From positions 54,843 to 118,842 of the forward strand of contig JTDA01000014.1 in assembly GCA_000803105.1 (NCBI GenBank): a DNA stretch of 64,000 bases. Reading direction: 5' to 3'. The notes under the pieces were generated by a model. The model saw nothing but the letters and a program-made list of their open reading frames with translations, was not told the origin of the DNA and searched no databases. Both the position numbers and the translations under genes were made by a program. This DNA is from Coprobacter secundus (GTDB lineage Bacteria > Bacteroidota > Bacteroidia > Bacteroidales > Coprobacteraceae). Below, piece after piece: positions 17,263-26,510 of this stretch (positions within the stretch are counted from its first letter, which is position 1; every line of letters starts with the position of its first letter).

Positions 17263-17381
17263 ATGTTTGATTAATTTGTGTTTGTTATTATTATTCAAGG
17301 GCAGAAAAGATGCTTTTGCGACTTTTAATACTTCTTTTTTGTATCTTTACGGTCATTAATTTACAGAATAAAGTTATAAAG

Positions 17382-19277
17382 ATGCGAAAAGAAAGAGATT
17401 CGATATATATTCCGATAATTTTAGTATTGGTACTAGCCGGAGGCTTTATATCATCATGTGCGAATATGGCACGGCCTGGTGGGGGGCCAAAGGATGAGAC
17501 ACCTCCAGTATTTGTAAAAAGCGATCCTTTGCCGAATCAAATAAATGTAAAGAAGAATAAAATAGAAATAGAATTCGACGAGATTGTTTTGGTGGAAAAG
17601 GCGACGGAGAAGGTGGTTGTTTCTCCTCCACAAAAGGAGATGCCGCTTATTCGTACTTCTGGGAGAAAAGTGATTGTAGAATTAAAAGATTCTTTGAGAC
17701 CGAATACTACATATACAATAGATTTTGCAGATGCAATAGTTGATAACAATGAGAAAAATGTTTTAGAAAATTTTAGTTTTGCTTTTTCTACGGGGCCAAT
17801 TATTGATACATTACAGGTTTCTGGTATATTATTAAATGCAGAAAATCTGGAACCGGTGACGGGCATGCTGGTAGGATTGCATTCGAATCTTAATGATTCG
17901 GCTTTTACTAAAACTCCATTTGAGCGTATTGCTTCTTCTGATGCTCGTGGTTATTTTTCGATACAAAATGTCTCTCCCGGAACATACCGTATATATGCAT
18001 TGAAAGATTTAAATCGGGATTACCGATTTGATAATGCGACAGAAGATATAGCTTTTACAGATGTAACTGTAGTGCCATCAGTGGAAACCGTGATACGGCC
18101 AGATACAATTTGGACTGATAGTGTGACTATAGACACTATAATGATGAATCAGGTAGTTCTTTACCATCCTGATAATATCTTATTGAAATCTTTTAATGAA
18201 AATTTTAAAAATCATTATTTGGAAAAAAGCGAGCGTCTTTCTCCTCAAAAAATGTCTTTATATTTTTCAGCTCCAAATGACACTTTGCCAAAAATGAAAC
18301 CTCTTAATTTTGATAGTGAAGATTGGGCATATGTAGAGTCGAATATAACAAACGATACAATACATTATTGGTTGAAAGATTCATTATTATATAAACGTGA
18401 TACATTGGTATTTGAATCATATTATATGCGTACCGATAGTTTAAGAAAATTATCGATGTATACGGATACGCTTAAAATGATTTATCGACGTAAAAAGACT
18501 GTGGTAAAAGAAAGACGGAAAAAAGATGAAAAAGAGACTCCGGCAATTGAATTTTTGAAGCTTTCGGCAATAGTGCCGTCTTCATTAAATGTATATGATT
18601 TTTTACGGTTTGAATATGCAGAACCAGTAGATACCATAGACCGGAATGCTATCCATTTAGAAATAAAGAACGACACATTATGGAATCCAGTTGAGTTTAC
18701 ATTTAATCGGGATTCTGTAAAGATGCGTATGTATTTATTGAAGCATAAGTGGAGACCGGGAGAAGAATATAGGATTTCAATAGATTCGTTGGCTGGATTG
18801 AGTGTATATGGAACTCCAACAGATAAGTTTTCTCAGACATTTAAAGTGAGAGCATTAGAAGAATATTCTAATTTGTATTTGGCTACACAAGGAGTAACAG
18901 ATTCGGCGTTTGTGGAGCTATTGAACAGCAATGATACTCCAGTTCGAAAGGTCCCTGTTGTGGATGGAGGTGCAGAATTCTTGTATCTTGATCCAGGGAC
19001 TTATTATGCTCGTTTGGTAATTGATAAGAATGGTAATGGAAAGTTTGATACTGGGAATTATGCAGAAAAAAGACAGCCTGAGGATGTTTACTATTATCCT
19101 AAAGCATTAAAATTGAAAGCAAATTGGGATGTAGAACAAGATTGGGATGTATTTGCTTTACCATTGGAACAACAGAAACCTCGAGCTATTGTAAAAAATA
19201 AACCTAAAGATGAGAAGGCTGCAGATGAAACAGATGAAGGATCTTCTGAAAATGATATGCCGTTTAGTAATCAGTAA
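17382..19277 (+). CDS. Ig-like (Big_5) domain lipoprotein
   Basis: A 631-residue envelope lipoprotein. A signal peptide ends in a lipobox with Cys26 (GFISSC). It is followed by a bacterial Ig-like domain of the SbsA type (about residues 38-140: DETPPVFVKSDPLP ... NTTYTIDFADAI). A carboxypeptidase-regulatory-like segment (SPGTYRIYALKDLNRD) and long beta-rich repeats make up the rest. I chose ATG 17382 because it begins a classical lipoprotein signal; an in-frame ATG at 17310 precedes a promoter-like TTTG...TATCTTTA. It is coupled to the following DUF3108 gene. Function is unknown, probably structural in the envelope. Confidence 0.82.
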   Translation: MRKERDSIYIPIILVLVLAGGFISSCANMARPGGGPKDETPPVFVKSDPLPNQINVKKNKIEIEFDEIVLVEKATEKVVVSPPQKEMPLIRTSGRKVIVELKDSLRPNTTYTIDFADAIVDNNEKNVLENFSFAFSTGPIIDTLQVSGILLNAENLEPVTGMLVGLHSNLNDSAFTKTPFERIASSDARGYFSIQNVSPGTYRIYALKDLNRDYRFDNATEDIAFTDVTVVPSVETVIRPDTIWTDSVTIDTIMMNQVVLYHPDNILLKSFNENFKNHYLEKSERLSPQKMSLYFSAPNDTLPKMKPLNFDSEDWAYVESNITNDTIHYWLKDSLLYKRDTLVFESYYMRTDSLRKLSMYTDTLKMIYRRKKTVVKERRKKDEKETPAIEFLKLSAIVPSSLNVYDFLRFEYAEPVDTIDRNAIHLEIKNDTLWNPVEFTFNRDSVKMRMYLLKHKWRPGEEYRISIDSLAGLSVYGTPTDKFSQTFKVRALEEYSNLYLATQGVTDSAFVELLNSNDTPVRKVPVVDGGAEFLYLDPGTYYARLVIDKNGNGKFDTGNYAEKRQPEDVYYYPKALKLKANWDVEQDWDVFALPLEQQKPRAIVKNKPKDEKAADETDEGSSENDMPFSNQ

Positions 19278-19278
19278 T

Positions 19279-20079
19279 ATGGTATGGAGAGTAGAGAAGG
19301 TTTGTGCCGGATGTGCTCTGCTAATACTCTCTTTTTCGATGACGGTCTGGTCCCAGCAGTTAACGACAGATAATGCACATTGGGGAGAAGAAAATTTATC
19401 ATATGATGTAATTTACCAATGGGGTTTTATTTGGAAAAAGGCGGCAAGTGCCCGCTTAATATTGAAACCTGTGGTTATCAATGATGTATCATGTTATAAG
19501 TCTCAAATGGATGCTCGAACTTTAGCTTTTGCTGACCGTATTTTTCGGGTAAGAGATACATTAGTTTCTGTTATGAGGCGTAGAGATTTACGACCATTGT
19601 ATTATGCCAAAATTTCTGATGAAGATAAAACATATCGAAAAGATGAAGTAAAATATAAATATGAAAAGGGGGCAGAAGGCTGTGTGGGCGAAATTACATT
19701 ATATCGTCCAAAACGTAATGCTATTGAACATTATACTGTTCCGTCGAGCAAGCTGACATATGATATGTTGAGCGTATTTTACTATTTGAGAACAATCGAC
19801 TTTCCAGTAACTCCTATGTATCAACGATTTAATTTAAATATATTTTCAGGGAATCATATAGAATATTTATCGATTGAATTTATGGGGCGAACGATTTTAA
19901 AGTTGAGAAATAAGGAATTTCCTGCATTTCGCCTCAAACTTCACTTTTCGACGGATGAGGGTGAAAATGAAAGTGATAATATTACAGCGTGGATAAGTGA
20001 TGATAATCGTAGAATACCGTTACAGGTGGAAGGAAAACTTGCTATTGGTTCTTTAAAAGCTATTTATGCCGGAAATTGA
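19279..20079 (+). CDS. Exported DUF3108 domain protein
   Basis: A 266-residue predicted periplasmic protein with signal peptide cleavage after Ser25, leaving Gln26. The rest matches the DUF3108 type, a beta-rich fold with LSYDVIYQWGFIWKKAASA near the start and IPLQVEGKLAIGSLKA at the end. The start ATG is one base past the stop of the lipoprotein gene, implying coupling; a longer in-frame start at 19210 would overlap it. Function is not established. Confidence 0.8.
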   Translation: MVWRVEKVCAGCALLILSFSMTVWSQQLTTDNAHWGEENLSYDVIYQWGFIWKKAASARLILKPVVINDVSCYKSQMDARTLAFADRIFRVRDTLVSVMRRRDLRPLYYAKISDEDKTYRKDEVKYKYEKGAEGCVGEITLYRPKRNAIEHYTVPSSKLTYDMLSVFYYLRTIDFPVTPMYQRFNLNIFSGNHIEYLSIEFMGRTILKLRNKEFPAFRLKLHFSTDEGENESDNITAWISDDNRRIPLQVEGKLAIGSLKAIYAGN

Positions 20080-20092
20080 AAGATGAAAAAAG

Positions 20093-20491
20093 ATGGATTA
20101 TGTAGATTTTTTTAAAAAAGACCATTTTGCTATGGATGCGGGGATAGAGCTAAAAGAAGCGAAACCTGGATATGCTGTAGCATGTGTGAATGTTATAGAA
20201 AAACATTTAAATGCAGGGGGAGTAGTTCAGGGGGGACTTCTTTTTACTTTAGCAGATTTGGCTATAGCTGCTGCAGCAAATGCTCATGGGTTACTTGCTT
20301 TTTCGATACAGTCAGATATCCGCTTTTTGTCGAGTGGGTATTTGAATGATATATTGACAGCAACAGCGACCGAAATTCTTTTGCATAAAACTGTTTGTCA
20401 TTATAGGGTAGAAATAAAAAATCAGTCGGATGTACTGATTGCTGTTTGTGATGGAATATGTTACCGGAAAAACGTGACGAATGGACTGTAG
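20093..20491 (+). CDS. PaaI-type hotdog thioesterase
   Basis: A 132-residue single hotdog domain of the PaaI/YbgC-like acyl-CoA thioesterase group. The central helix motif NAGGVVQGGLLFTLADLA contains the active-site region. RFLSSGYLNDILTATATEI is the typical following strand. The substrate is unknown. It lies 13 bases downstream of the DUF3108 gene and closes the + strand operon. Confidence 0.85.
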   Translation: MDYVDFFKKDHFAMDAGIELKEAKPGYAVACVNVIEKHLNAGGVVQGGLLFTLADLAIAAAANAHGLLAFSIQSDIRFLSSGYLNDILTATATEILLHKTVCHYRVEIKNQSDVLIAVCDGICYRKNVTNGL

Positions 20492-20576
20492 ATGTTATGT
20501 AATAATAAAAGGGGAAATCTTTGAAGGAACCCTTTATGTGAAGAAATAGTGAGCTCTTTATAAACGATGTTTCATC

Positions 20577-20627
20577 TACAAAAATAACCGTCTTATCTAT
20601 ATTATTATAAGAGCGGTTATTTTTGTA
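20577..20627. terminator. Bidirectional terminator between thioesterase and cysS
   Basis: Inverted repeat TACAAAAATAACCG...CGGTTATTTTTGTA, with inner TCTTAT/ATAAGA pairing and a single bulged G. It sits between convergent genes, and the T/A-rich outer arms give a U tract either way. Confidence 0.8.
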
Positions 20628-20647
20628 AATAAATTCATTATAACTTT

Positions 20648-22126
20648 TTATTTATTCAATTTCCATTCGAAACCATCTTTAGTATCTTTTATTTCAAAAC
20701 CAATTTCTGTAAGCTTGTTTCGAATGAAGTCTGATGTAGCCCAGTCTTTTTTGGCTTTGGCATCTTTACGGACATCCAGCAATACATTTATAGCTTGTTT
20801 ATATGCTTCGGTGGAAGAGGAATCTATATTGCTTTTTTCTGATTTGATTCCTAATATATCAAACATAAATATCTTGAATGTATCTTTCAGCTTATTCAAG
20901 TCTTTACTGTTTAATGTAGCATTACCAGTTGAGACTGTATTGATAATACGAACACCTTCAAATAAGTGAGATATTACTATCGGGCTACTCAAATCATCAT
21001 TTATGGCTTCATAACATCTTGATTTTAAATTAGGTACTTCGATAGAGCTATTTTCTGCTGGAATAATTTTGTTCAGATTTTCCCATCCATCTAATAGTCG
21101 TTGTAAAGCTTTTTCTGAAGCTTGTAACGCTTCATTGCTGAAATCGACTGTACTGCGATAATGAGCTTGAAGAATAAAAAATCGAATAGTCATTGGACTG
21201 TATGCCTGAGATAAAAGAGGGTGATTCCCAGTAAAAAATTGTTCGAGAGTGATAAAGTTGCCTAATGATTTTCCCATTTTCTGCCCATTGATAGTAATCA
21301 TATTGTTATGCATCCAATAATGCACGGTTTCTTTACCTTGTGCTGCTACCGATTGGGCTATTTCACACTCGTGATGAGGAAATAGTAGGTCCATTCCACC
21401 GCCATGTATATCAAATTCCTCTCCTAAATATTTAGTACCCATAGCTGAACATTCGAGATGCCAACCGGGAAATCCATCACTCCAAGGTGAGGGCCATCGC
21501 ATGATGTGTTCTGGTGAAGCTTTTTTCCATAGAGCAAAGTCAAAACTGTTTCGTTTTTCTTGTTGTCCATCTAATTCACGGGTAGTATTTAATAACTCAT
21601 CTATATTACGTCCTGATAATTTGCCGTAGTGATAGTCTTTATTGTATTTTTCTACATCGAAATAAACAGATCCATTGCTTTCATATGCATAACCGGCGTC
21701 AAGTATTTTTTTTATGTATTCTATTTGTTCAATAATGTGTCCTGAAGCGTGAGGTTCTATGCTGGGAGGTAAAACGTTCAACGCCTCCATTGCTTTGTGG
21801 TATCGGTTAAGGTAGTATTGAACAACCTCCATTGGTTCTAGCTTTTCAAGCCGGGCTTTTTTCGCAACTTTATCTTCTCCTTCATCTGCGTCATTTTCAA
21901 GGTGTCCAACGTCTGTAATATTTCGTACATATCTTACTTTGTAACCGGTGTGTTGTAAATAACGAAACAAGAGATCAAATGTTATGGCCGGGCGAGCATG
22001 TCCTAGATGAGCATCTCCATAAACTGTTGGTCCACATACGTACATGCCTACATATGGGGGATTAATGGGCTTAAATATTTCTTTTTTTCGTGAAAGAGTA
22101 TTATAAATAGTTAGTTTATTTTCCAT
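20648..22126 (-). CDS. cysS: Cysteinyl-tRNA synthetase
   Basis: A 492-residue class I aminoacyl-tRNA synthetase that charges tRNA-Cys. The zinc Cys31 lies in YVCGPTVY, followed by the HIGH-type motif HLGH (40-43). WHLECSAM carries another zinc ligand, and KMGKS is the KMSKS motif. I chose ATG 22126 because a promoter box lies at 22154-22161; an open extension to 22222 would overlap the neighbouring gene. Length is normal. Confidence 0.97.
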   Translation of the reverse strand: MENKLTIYNTLSRKKEIFKPINPPYVGMYVCGPTVYGDAHLGHARPAITFDLLFRYLQHTGYKVRYVRNITDVGHLENDADEGEDKVAKKARLEKLEPMEVVQYYLNRYHKAMEALNVLPPSIEPHASGHIIEQIEYIKKILDAGYAYESNGSVYFDVEKYNKDYHYGKLSGRNIDELLNTTRELDGQQEKRNSFDFALWKKASPEHIMRWPSPWSDGFPGWHLECSAMGTKYLGEEFDIHGGGMDLLFPHHECEIAQSVAAQGKETVHYWMHNNMITINGQKMGKSLGNFITLEQFFTGNHPLLSQAYSPMTIRFFILQAHYRSTVDFSNEALQASEKALQRLLDGWENLNKIIPAENSSIEVPNLKSRCYEAINDDLSSPIVISHLFEGVRIINTVSTGNATLNSKDLNKLKDTFKIFMFDILGIKSEKSNIDSSSTEAYKQAINVLLDVRKDAKAKKDWATSDFIRNKLTEIGFEIKDTKDGFEWKLNK

Positions 22127-22153
22127 AATTGTACGGATTTGTCTATTATCATG

Positions 22154-22161
22154 CAAAGGTA
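22154..22161 (-). promoter_or_regulatory. Promoter -7 box for cysS
   Basis: The minus strand reads TACCTTTG, a full TANNTTTG match, 27 bases before ATG 22126. The -33 element is weak (T-rich only). Confidence 0.6.
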
Positions 22162-22190
22162 ATATAAATATATAAAACTTTCTTGTATCG

Positions 22191-22673
22191 TTAGAAATTG
22201 CGATTCCGTATCGAATTTCCAAATGACTTACAAGTTATCTCATCGGGTAATAGTTTTAATATTCGTACATTATTTACTGCTGGGGCACTATAGCTAAATT
22301 TTTTGTCTGTATAGTGTTCCATTAAGATATTCAGAGCTTCTACTTTCTCTTCATAATTTTCGACAAAAGCAATTGTACCTTTACATATTACACTTTTAGA
22401 TACCATACTATAACTACATGCTACATTGGGATGTTGGTAAATCAGGTTTTCTCCAGAATTAAAAGTGAGGCATACCTTCTTATTCTTGTTTAGTAGTTGG
22501 ATTTTTTTTCCGTCTGGTCCCGAATGCAGATAAAATATGTTGTTTTTGTATCCAAAATTCATAGGTACGACATAAGGACTTTGGTCATTATCTATCATGC
22601 CCAAATAACATACCTTACATTGATTTATAATAGTTTCTATCTGAGACTTTTCTTCAATAGTAAATGTTTTCAT
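22191..22673 (-). CDS. Pyridoxamine 5'-phosphate oxidase-like flavoprotein (NimA-like)
   Basis: A 160-residue split-barrel FMN-binding family protein. CYLGMIDNDQSPYVVPMNFG and IFYLHSGPDGKKIQLLNKN fit the PNPOx-like group that includes nitroimidazole-resistance NimA. Function as a resistance enzyme cannot be concluded, since many members are general reductases. It lies 10 bases after the DUF3467 gene, at the end of the tcdA operon. Confidence 0.82.
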   Translation of the reverse strand: MKTFTIEEKSQIETIINQCKVCYLGMIDNDQSPYVVPMNFGYKNNIFYLHSGPDGKKIQLLNKNKKVCLTFNSGENLIYQHPNVACSYSMVSKSVICKGTIAFVENYEEKVEALNILMEHYTDKKFSYSAPAVNNVRILKLLPDEITCKSFGNSIRNRNF

Positions 22674-22683
22674 CTTTTTTTAT

Positions 22684-22989
22684 TTAAGCTTCTCCGCCTG
22701 GAGCCATGAAAGGCGGCATGTTATTATTATTGTCATTCATACGAATAGGTCCGAATTGCTTTTCATATTTCAGAATATTTTCTTCTATAGCAAACATTAA
22801 TCTTTTGGCGTGCTCAGGAGTTAAAATAATTCGTGATTTTACAGGAGCTTTAGGTACCCCAGGCATAAGACGAACGAAGTCGACGACAAATTCGGAAGAA
22901 GAATGTGAAATAATAGCTAAATTGGAGTAAATGCCTTCTGCTATTTCAGGTGTAAGCTCGATTTGCATTTCGTTGTTTTCATTTTTCAT
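22684..22989 (-). CDS. DUF3467 protein
   Basis: A 101-residue protein matching DUF3467: IELTPEIAEGIYSNLAIISH, FVVDFVRLMPGVPKAPVKSR and ILTPEHAKRLMFAIEENI. It is soluble, has no signal peptide, and ends in a Gly/Pro/Met-rich tail. The function is unknown. Neighbours are 8 and 10 bases away, so it is within an operon. Confidence 0.85.
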   Translation of the reverse strand: MKNENNEMQIELTPEIAEGIYSNLAIISHSSSEFVVDFVRLMPGVPKAPVKSRIILTPEHAKRLMFAIEENILKYEKQFGPIRMNDNNNNMPPFMAPGGEA

Positions 22990-22997
22990 ATTCTATA

Positions 22998-23654
22998 TTA
23001 TTTTAAATTCAAAGTAAAATTTTTTTCTTTTATATTATAGCAATTAACATATATTTTGATTGTTGTGAGATTTTGTCTTATAAGTAGTGGAGAAATTCTG
23101 AATGAAGCATACCCTGCGGTAAGAAAACCTGCAGGATCATTATTTTTGTCATGTCTTAGCTGTAAGCGTAGAGTATCATCAGGTAGTTGCTTCTCTGGTA
23201 TATAAATCATCTCAAGGCTGTGAGGTATATTATTAAATTCTATTTTATATCTTAAATTAATACATTCTCCGCCATACCAAATAGAGTTTAAGTAAATGGA
23301 ATCATCTTTTATTGTTGGAGCATCTTCTGCTGAAATGTTTAGTATTCCTTTATAGAGAACCTGTCCGATTGACCGGACTTTTATTATATATTCTTTGTCT
23401 GTAATTCTTTTTTCTTTTATTACATAATTCAACATTACACGTTGCATGTTTTTTATACCTTCGGGGGTGATTGTATTATCGGGAATCAGGTAAGAGCCAT
23501 TGTCTAATTGAAAATAAACAGAATTATTATTGATAAGGCACGTTACCATATCAAGGCGGAATTCTTCATAATCAAATGTTTCGTCATTTTTACAAGATAA
23601 AAAAATCCCTGAGAACAGGCATAAAATGGCAATATGTTTTATCTGTAAATTCAT
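22998..23654 (-). CDS. NigD-like lipoprotein
   Basis: A 218-residue predicted lipoprotein. The signal peptide ends at Cys21 (GIFLSC). The mature part resembles the Bacteroidetes NigD-like family: VYFQLDNGSYLIPD followed by a beta-rich domain with QRVMLNYVI and an immunoglobulin-like C-terminal half. The role is unknown. It lies between lolD (21 bases) and the DUF3467 gene (8 bases). Confidence 0.65.
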   Translation of the reverse strand: MNLQIKHIAILCLFSGIFLSCKNDETFDYEEFRLDMVTCLINNNSVYFQLDNGSYLIPDNTITPEGIKNMQRVMLNYVIKEKRITDKEYIIKVRSIGQVLYKGILNISAEDAPTIKDDSIYLNSIWYGGECINLRYKIEFNNIPHSLEMIYIPEKQLPDDTLRLQLRHDKNNDPAGFLTAGYASFRISPLLIRQNLTTIKIYVNCYNIKEKNFTLNLK

Positions 23655-23675
23655 ATTATTTTAGGTTGGCTCAAG

Positions 23676-24347
23676 TTATAAAAGATTTTCTTCGGGCAAA
23701 ATGATTAATCCGTCCTTCATTTGAATAATACGATCAGCCATTTTTGCCAGATTTTCATCGTGAGTTACAATTACGAAGGTTTGGTTAAACTCTTTTCTCA
23801 GGTCAAAAAATAATTTATGAAGCTCGATTTTATTTTGAGAGTCAAGGCTTCCTGATGGTTCATCAGCTAGAATAACGTCTGGATGATTGACTAATGCTCG
23901 AGCTACTGCGACTCGTTGTTTCTCTCCACCGGACAATTGTGCAGGTTTATGATTTATTCGGTTCGAGAGATTTAAGAACTCTAATATTTCTTTTGCCCTT
24001 TTTTCACTCTCAGATATTCGTTTTTTTTGTATCAAAGCGGGAATCATAACGTTTTCAAGGGCTGAAAATTCAGGGAGAAGCTGATGAAATTGAAAAACGA
24101 AGCCGATATGATGGTTACGGAAAGCCGCTAGTTCTTTTTCTTTTAGTTGACTTATTTCAATATTGTCAATGGTTACACTTCCTGCATCTGCTTTTTCCAA
24201 AGTTCCTACGATTTGTAATAGGGTTGTTTTACCGGCACCACTAGGCCCTACAACCGCAACGATTTCACCTCTATTGATATGAGCGTTAATTCCTTTTAGA
24301 ACATGTAATGGACCATAATTTTTTTCTATGTTTTTTATTTGTATCAT
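23676..24347 (-). CDS. lolD: ABC transporter ATPase, LolD/MacB-type
   Basis: A 223-residue ATPase with Walker A GPSGAGKTTL, Q-loop VFQFHQLLPEFSALENV, signature LSGGEKQR, Walker B VILADEPSGSLD and switch THD. The Q-loop and LDSQNK region match the LolD group, which powers lipoprotein release from the inner membrane. No LolC/E permease gene is adjacent, so the partner is elsewhere. ATG 24347 overlaps the tcdA stop as ATGA, indicating coupling; a longer frame to 24389 would intrude into tcdA. Confidence 0.85.
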   Translation of the reverse strand: MIQIKNIEKNYGPLHVLKGINAHINRGEIVAVVGPSGAGKTTLLQIVGTLEKADAGSVTIDNIEISQLKEKELAAFRNHHIGFVFQFHQLLPEFSALENVMIPALIQKKRISESEKRAKEILEFLNLSNRINHKPAQLSGGEKQRVAVARALVNHPDVILADEPSGSLDSQNKIELHKLFFDLRKEFNQTFVIVTHDENLAKMADRIIQMKDGLIILPEENLL

Positions 24348-25063
24348 TCTCCAATTAATTTTCTGATAGTGTAAGATGCTAAATAACAACCAAAAATTGC
24401 GGGTAAATAAGAGATAGTTCCGACAGTTGATTTTTTGTTCCTTTCTTCATCTGTACGTATAATCGATTTTCTTTCGGTTTGTTCTGTAGAGAAAACTACT
24501 TTCAGCCCCTTTTTTATGCCAAGGGTTTGTAATCTTTTTCGGACAGCTTTTGCTAATCCACAATGATAAGTTTCTGAAATATCGGCAAATGTAATTTTAG
24601 ATGGGTCAATACGTCCTCCAGCTCCCATTGATGATATAATTTTAGTCTTATTTTTTAAACAAGCAGTAATCAGAGCAATTTTGGGCGATAGTGTATCGAT
24701 TGCATCTACTACAAAATCATATCTGTTATTTTTTATTATCTTGTCAATTTCTTCTTTTTCTATAAATTGGTATTGAGCATCAAGAATCAATTCAGGATTA
24801 ATATCTTGTAATCGCTGTGCTAAAATATTGACCTTGGGTTGATTGAGTGTACTATGGAGTGCTATTAATTGTCGATTGATATTAGTTTTATTTATTGTAT
24901 CTCCATCGATAATGGTAATATTTCCTATTCCGGCTCTACACAGCATTTCGGCAGCATAAGCCCCTACACCACCTATGCCTACGACAAGTACCTTTGACTG
25001 TTGTAAGAGAGAGAATTTATCAAAGCCGATTAATTGTTGAGTCCGAGAAAACCAATCTTCCAT
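24344..25063 (-). CDS. tcdA: tRNA threonylcarbamoyladenosine dehydratase
   Basis: A 239-residue E1-like (ThiF/MoeB fold) enzyme that cyclises t6A37 to ct6A in tRNA. The nucleotide-binding GIGGVGAYAAEMLCRAGIG and NKTNINRQ are present. SSMGAGGRIDPSKI and a conserved HCGLAKAVRKRL are typical of TcdA. It heads a five-gene run on the minus strand. A promoter-like TATCTTCG lies at 25085-25092. Confidence 0.93.
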   Translation of the reverse strand: MEDWFSRTQQLIGFDKFSLLQQSKVLVVGIGGVGAYAAEMLCRAGIGNITIIDGDTINKTNINRQLIALHSTLNQPKVNILAQRLQDINPELILDAQYQFIEKEEIDKIIKNNRYDFVVDAIDTLSPKIALITACLKNKTKIISSMGAGGRIDPSKITFADISETYHCGLAKAVRKRLQTLGIKKGLKVVFSTEQTERKSIIRTDEERNKKSTVGTISYLPAIFGCYLASYTIRKLIGE

Positions 25064-25688
25064 TTTTAAATTGTTTTATAATTACGAAGATACGGGTTTT
25101 CTTGAAAAAAGAGTATAAGGAATAAAATAATTAAGTGTTGTAAGTATTTGAAATCTTATTGGAAGATGGATTCTCGTTTAATGAGAGTAGGTAATTTATT
25201 GTTTTTAGTAGCATTAATTAATTTGTTTTCTATAAGTAATATTATACAAAAAAGGCAATAATTAGTATTGATAAATTGTGAAAAGGATAGAAAAAATATT
25301 TTTATTAGGAAAGAGATTGGAGGTATACAGAAGGTCTTTTTAGTATTTCGATAAAAGTTTTTTAGAAAAAGATAGAATTATGTACAATGACAGAAGATAA
25401 AAAGAGTCTCAAGTAGAATTTAGAGGCCATTTAAATCTATTAATAATAATGAGGGTACCTATTTGTCTGATGGTAATGATGGTAAAGATTATCTATTGAA
25501 GACGAGTAAATAGAAATTATTTACCTGTGTTTTCGGTATATTTATGTTTAGAGATAAAAGATGAAATGAAGGAATGAAAATTAATAAAAGTTTATTGTAT
25601 GTATTTAAATTGGTTGTTGTATGAGAAATTAAAATATTAGTTTTAATTTTGTTAATAATAAATTAAGATAGATGAAATTATATTGGAT
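25064..25688. other. Gene-free, apparently decayed intergenic region
   Basis: About 620 bases between divergent tcdA and the esterase, with no convincing intact gene. It is AT-rich, with short coding-like fragments in several frames on both strands, such as a + strand piece near 25,390-25,515 containing EGTYLSDGNDGKDYL. It includes a LacI-like tail (listed separately) and -7-like boxes at both ends (TATCTTCG at 25085 on -, TAATTTTG at 25644 on +). It is best read as remnants of lost genes. Confidence 0.5.
25156..25260 (-). pseudogene. Remnant of a LacI-family regulator C-terminus
   Basis: On the minus strand the last codons before TAA at 25156-25158 read LLIENKLIN, then KLPTLIKRESIFQ. This resembles the end of LacI-family proteins, where a helix ending near LLxLIEN is followed by LPTxLIxRES. 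Upstream the similarity fades within about 30 codons and no DNA-binding domain is found. The match is by eye and short. Confidence 0.35.
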
Positions 25689-26501
25689 ATGATAAAGAGC
25701 ATTCATTTTATATTTCTATTTAGTATTTTGAGTTGTTTTGTAACAGCTCAAAATATAACGTATCATACAATAAAAGATATTCCGTATCGTATCGACGGAG
25801 ACAATTATAGTCGGGAACGATGTAAATTGGATTTGTATTATCCGGAACAAATAAAGGATTTTCCGGTAATAGTTTGGTTTCACGGTGGAGGGTTATCTAG
25901 CGGAAATAAATTTGTTCCTGAGGAGTTGAAAGAATCCGGATTAGGTGTAGTTTCAGTAAATTACCGCTTGTTGCCAAAGGGGACTTTGGCAGATTGTATT
26001 GATGATGCGGCAGCAGCAACAGCGTGGGTTTTTCAAAATATTGCAAATTATGGAGGTGACCCTCAAAAAATTTTTGTGTCGGGCCATTCTGCAGGAGGGT
26101 ATTTAACTAATATGATAGGACTGGATAAAAAGTGGTTAAGAAAATATAATATTGATGCAGATTCTATTGCTGCATTAATCCCGTTTAGTGGACATGCCAT
26201 TAGCCATTTTGCATATCGACAATCGAAAGGGATGAAAGATACCCAGCCCAGTATTGATGAGTTTGCTCCTCTATATTATGTGCGACCAGATGCTCCTCCA
26301 TTGATTATTGTATCAGGCGACCGAGTGTTGGAAATGTTGGGGCGTTATGAGGAAAATGCATATTTTTGGCGTATGATGAAAGTCGTAGGGCATAAACAGG
26401 TATATATATATGAATTGGGAGGGCATGATCATGGAGCTATGGTTAAACCTGCTTTTCACATATTAAAGAATCATGTAAAACGAATTTTAGATAAAAAGTA
26501 G
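25689..26501 (+). CDS. Secreted alpha/beta hydrolase (esterase/lipase family)
   Basis: A 270-residue exported hydrolase. The signal peptide is probably cut after Ala20, leaving Gln21. The oxyanion motif HGGG is at 65-68, the nucleophile elbow GHSAGG puts Ser134 as the catalytic serine, and the acid and base are probably Asp211 (SGDRV) and His246 (GGHDHG). This is the BD-FAE/acetyl-esterase-like group. Substrate is unknown, but acetylated or feruloylated polysaccharide is plausible for a gut bacterium. A TTG six bases upstream is in frame but ATG 25689 is preferred. Confidence 0.85.
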   Translation: MIKSIHFIFLFSILSCFVTAQNITYHTIKDIPYRIDGDNYSRERCKLDLYYPEQIKDFPVIVWFHGGGLSSGNKFVPEELKESGLGVVSVNYRLLPKGTLADCIDDAAAATAWVFQNIANYGGDPQKIFVSGHSAGGYLTNMIGLDKKWLRKYNIDADSIAALIPFSGHAISHFAYRQSKGMKDTQPSIDEFAPLYYVRPDAPPLIIVSGDRVLEMLGRYEENAYFWRMMKVVGHKQVYIYELGGHDHGAMVKPAFHILKNHVKRILDKK

Positions 26502-26510
26502 AAACTTATT

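Noticed and set aside
22126..22222. N-terminal extension of cysS
   Set aside because: A promoter box lies inside it, it overlaps the next gene, and homology starts at 22126.
22191..22673. A nitroimidazole-resistance gene (nim)
   Set aside because: Fold similarity alone does not show resistance activity; recorded only as a family.
25166..25260. A + strand mini-ORF of about 31 codons with a hydrophobic stretch
   Set aside because: It is the complement of the LacI-like tail, which explains the sequence better.
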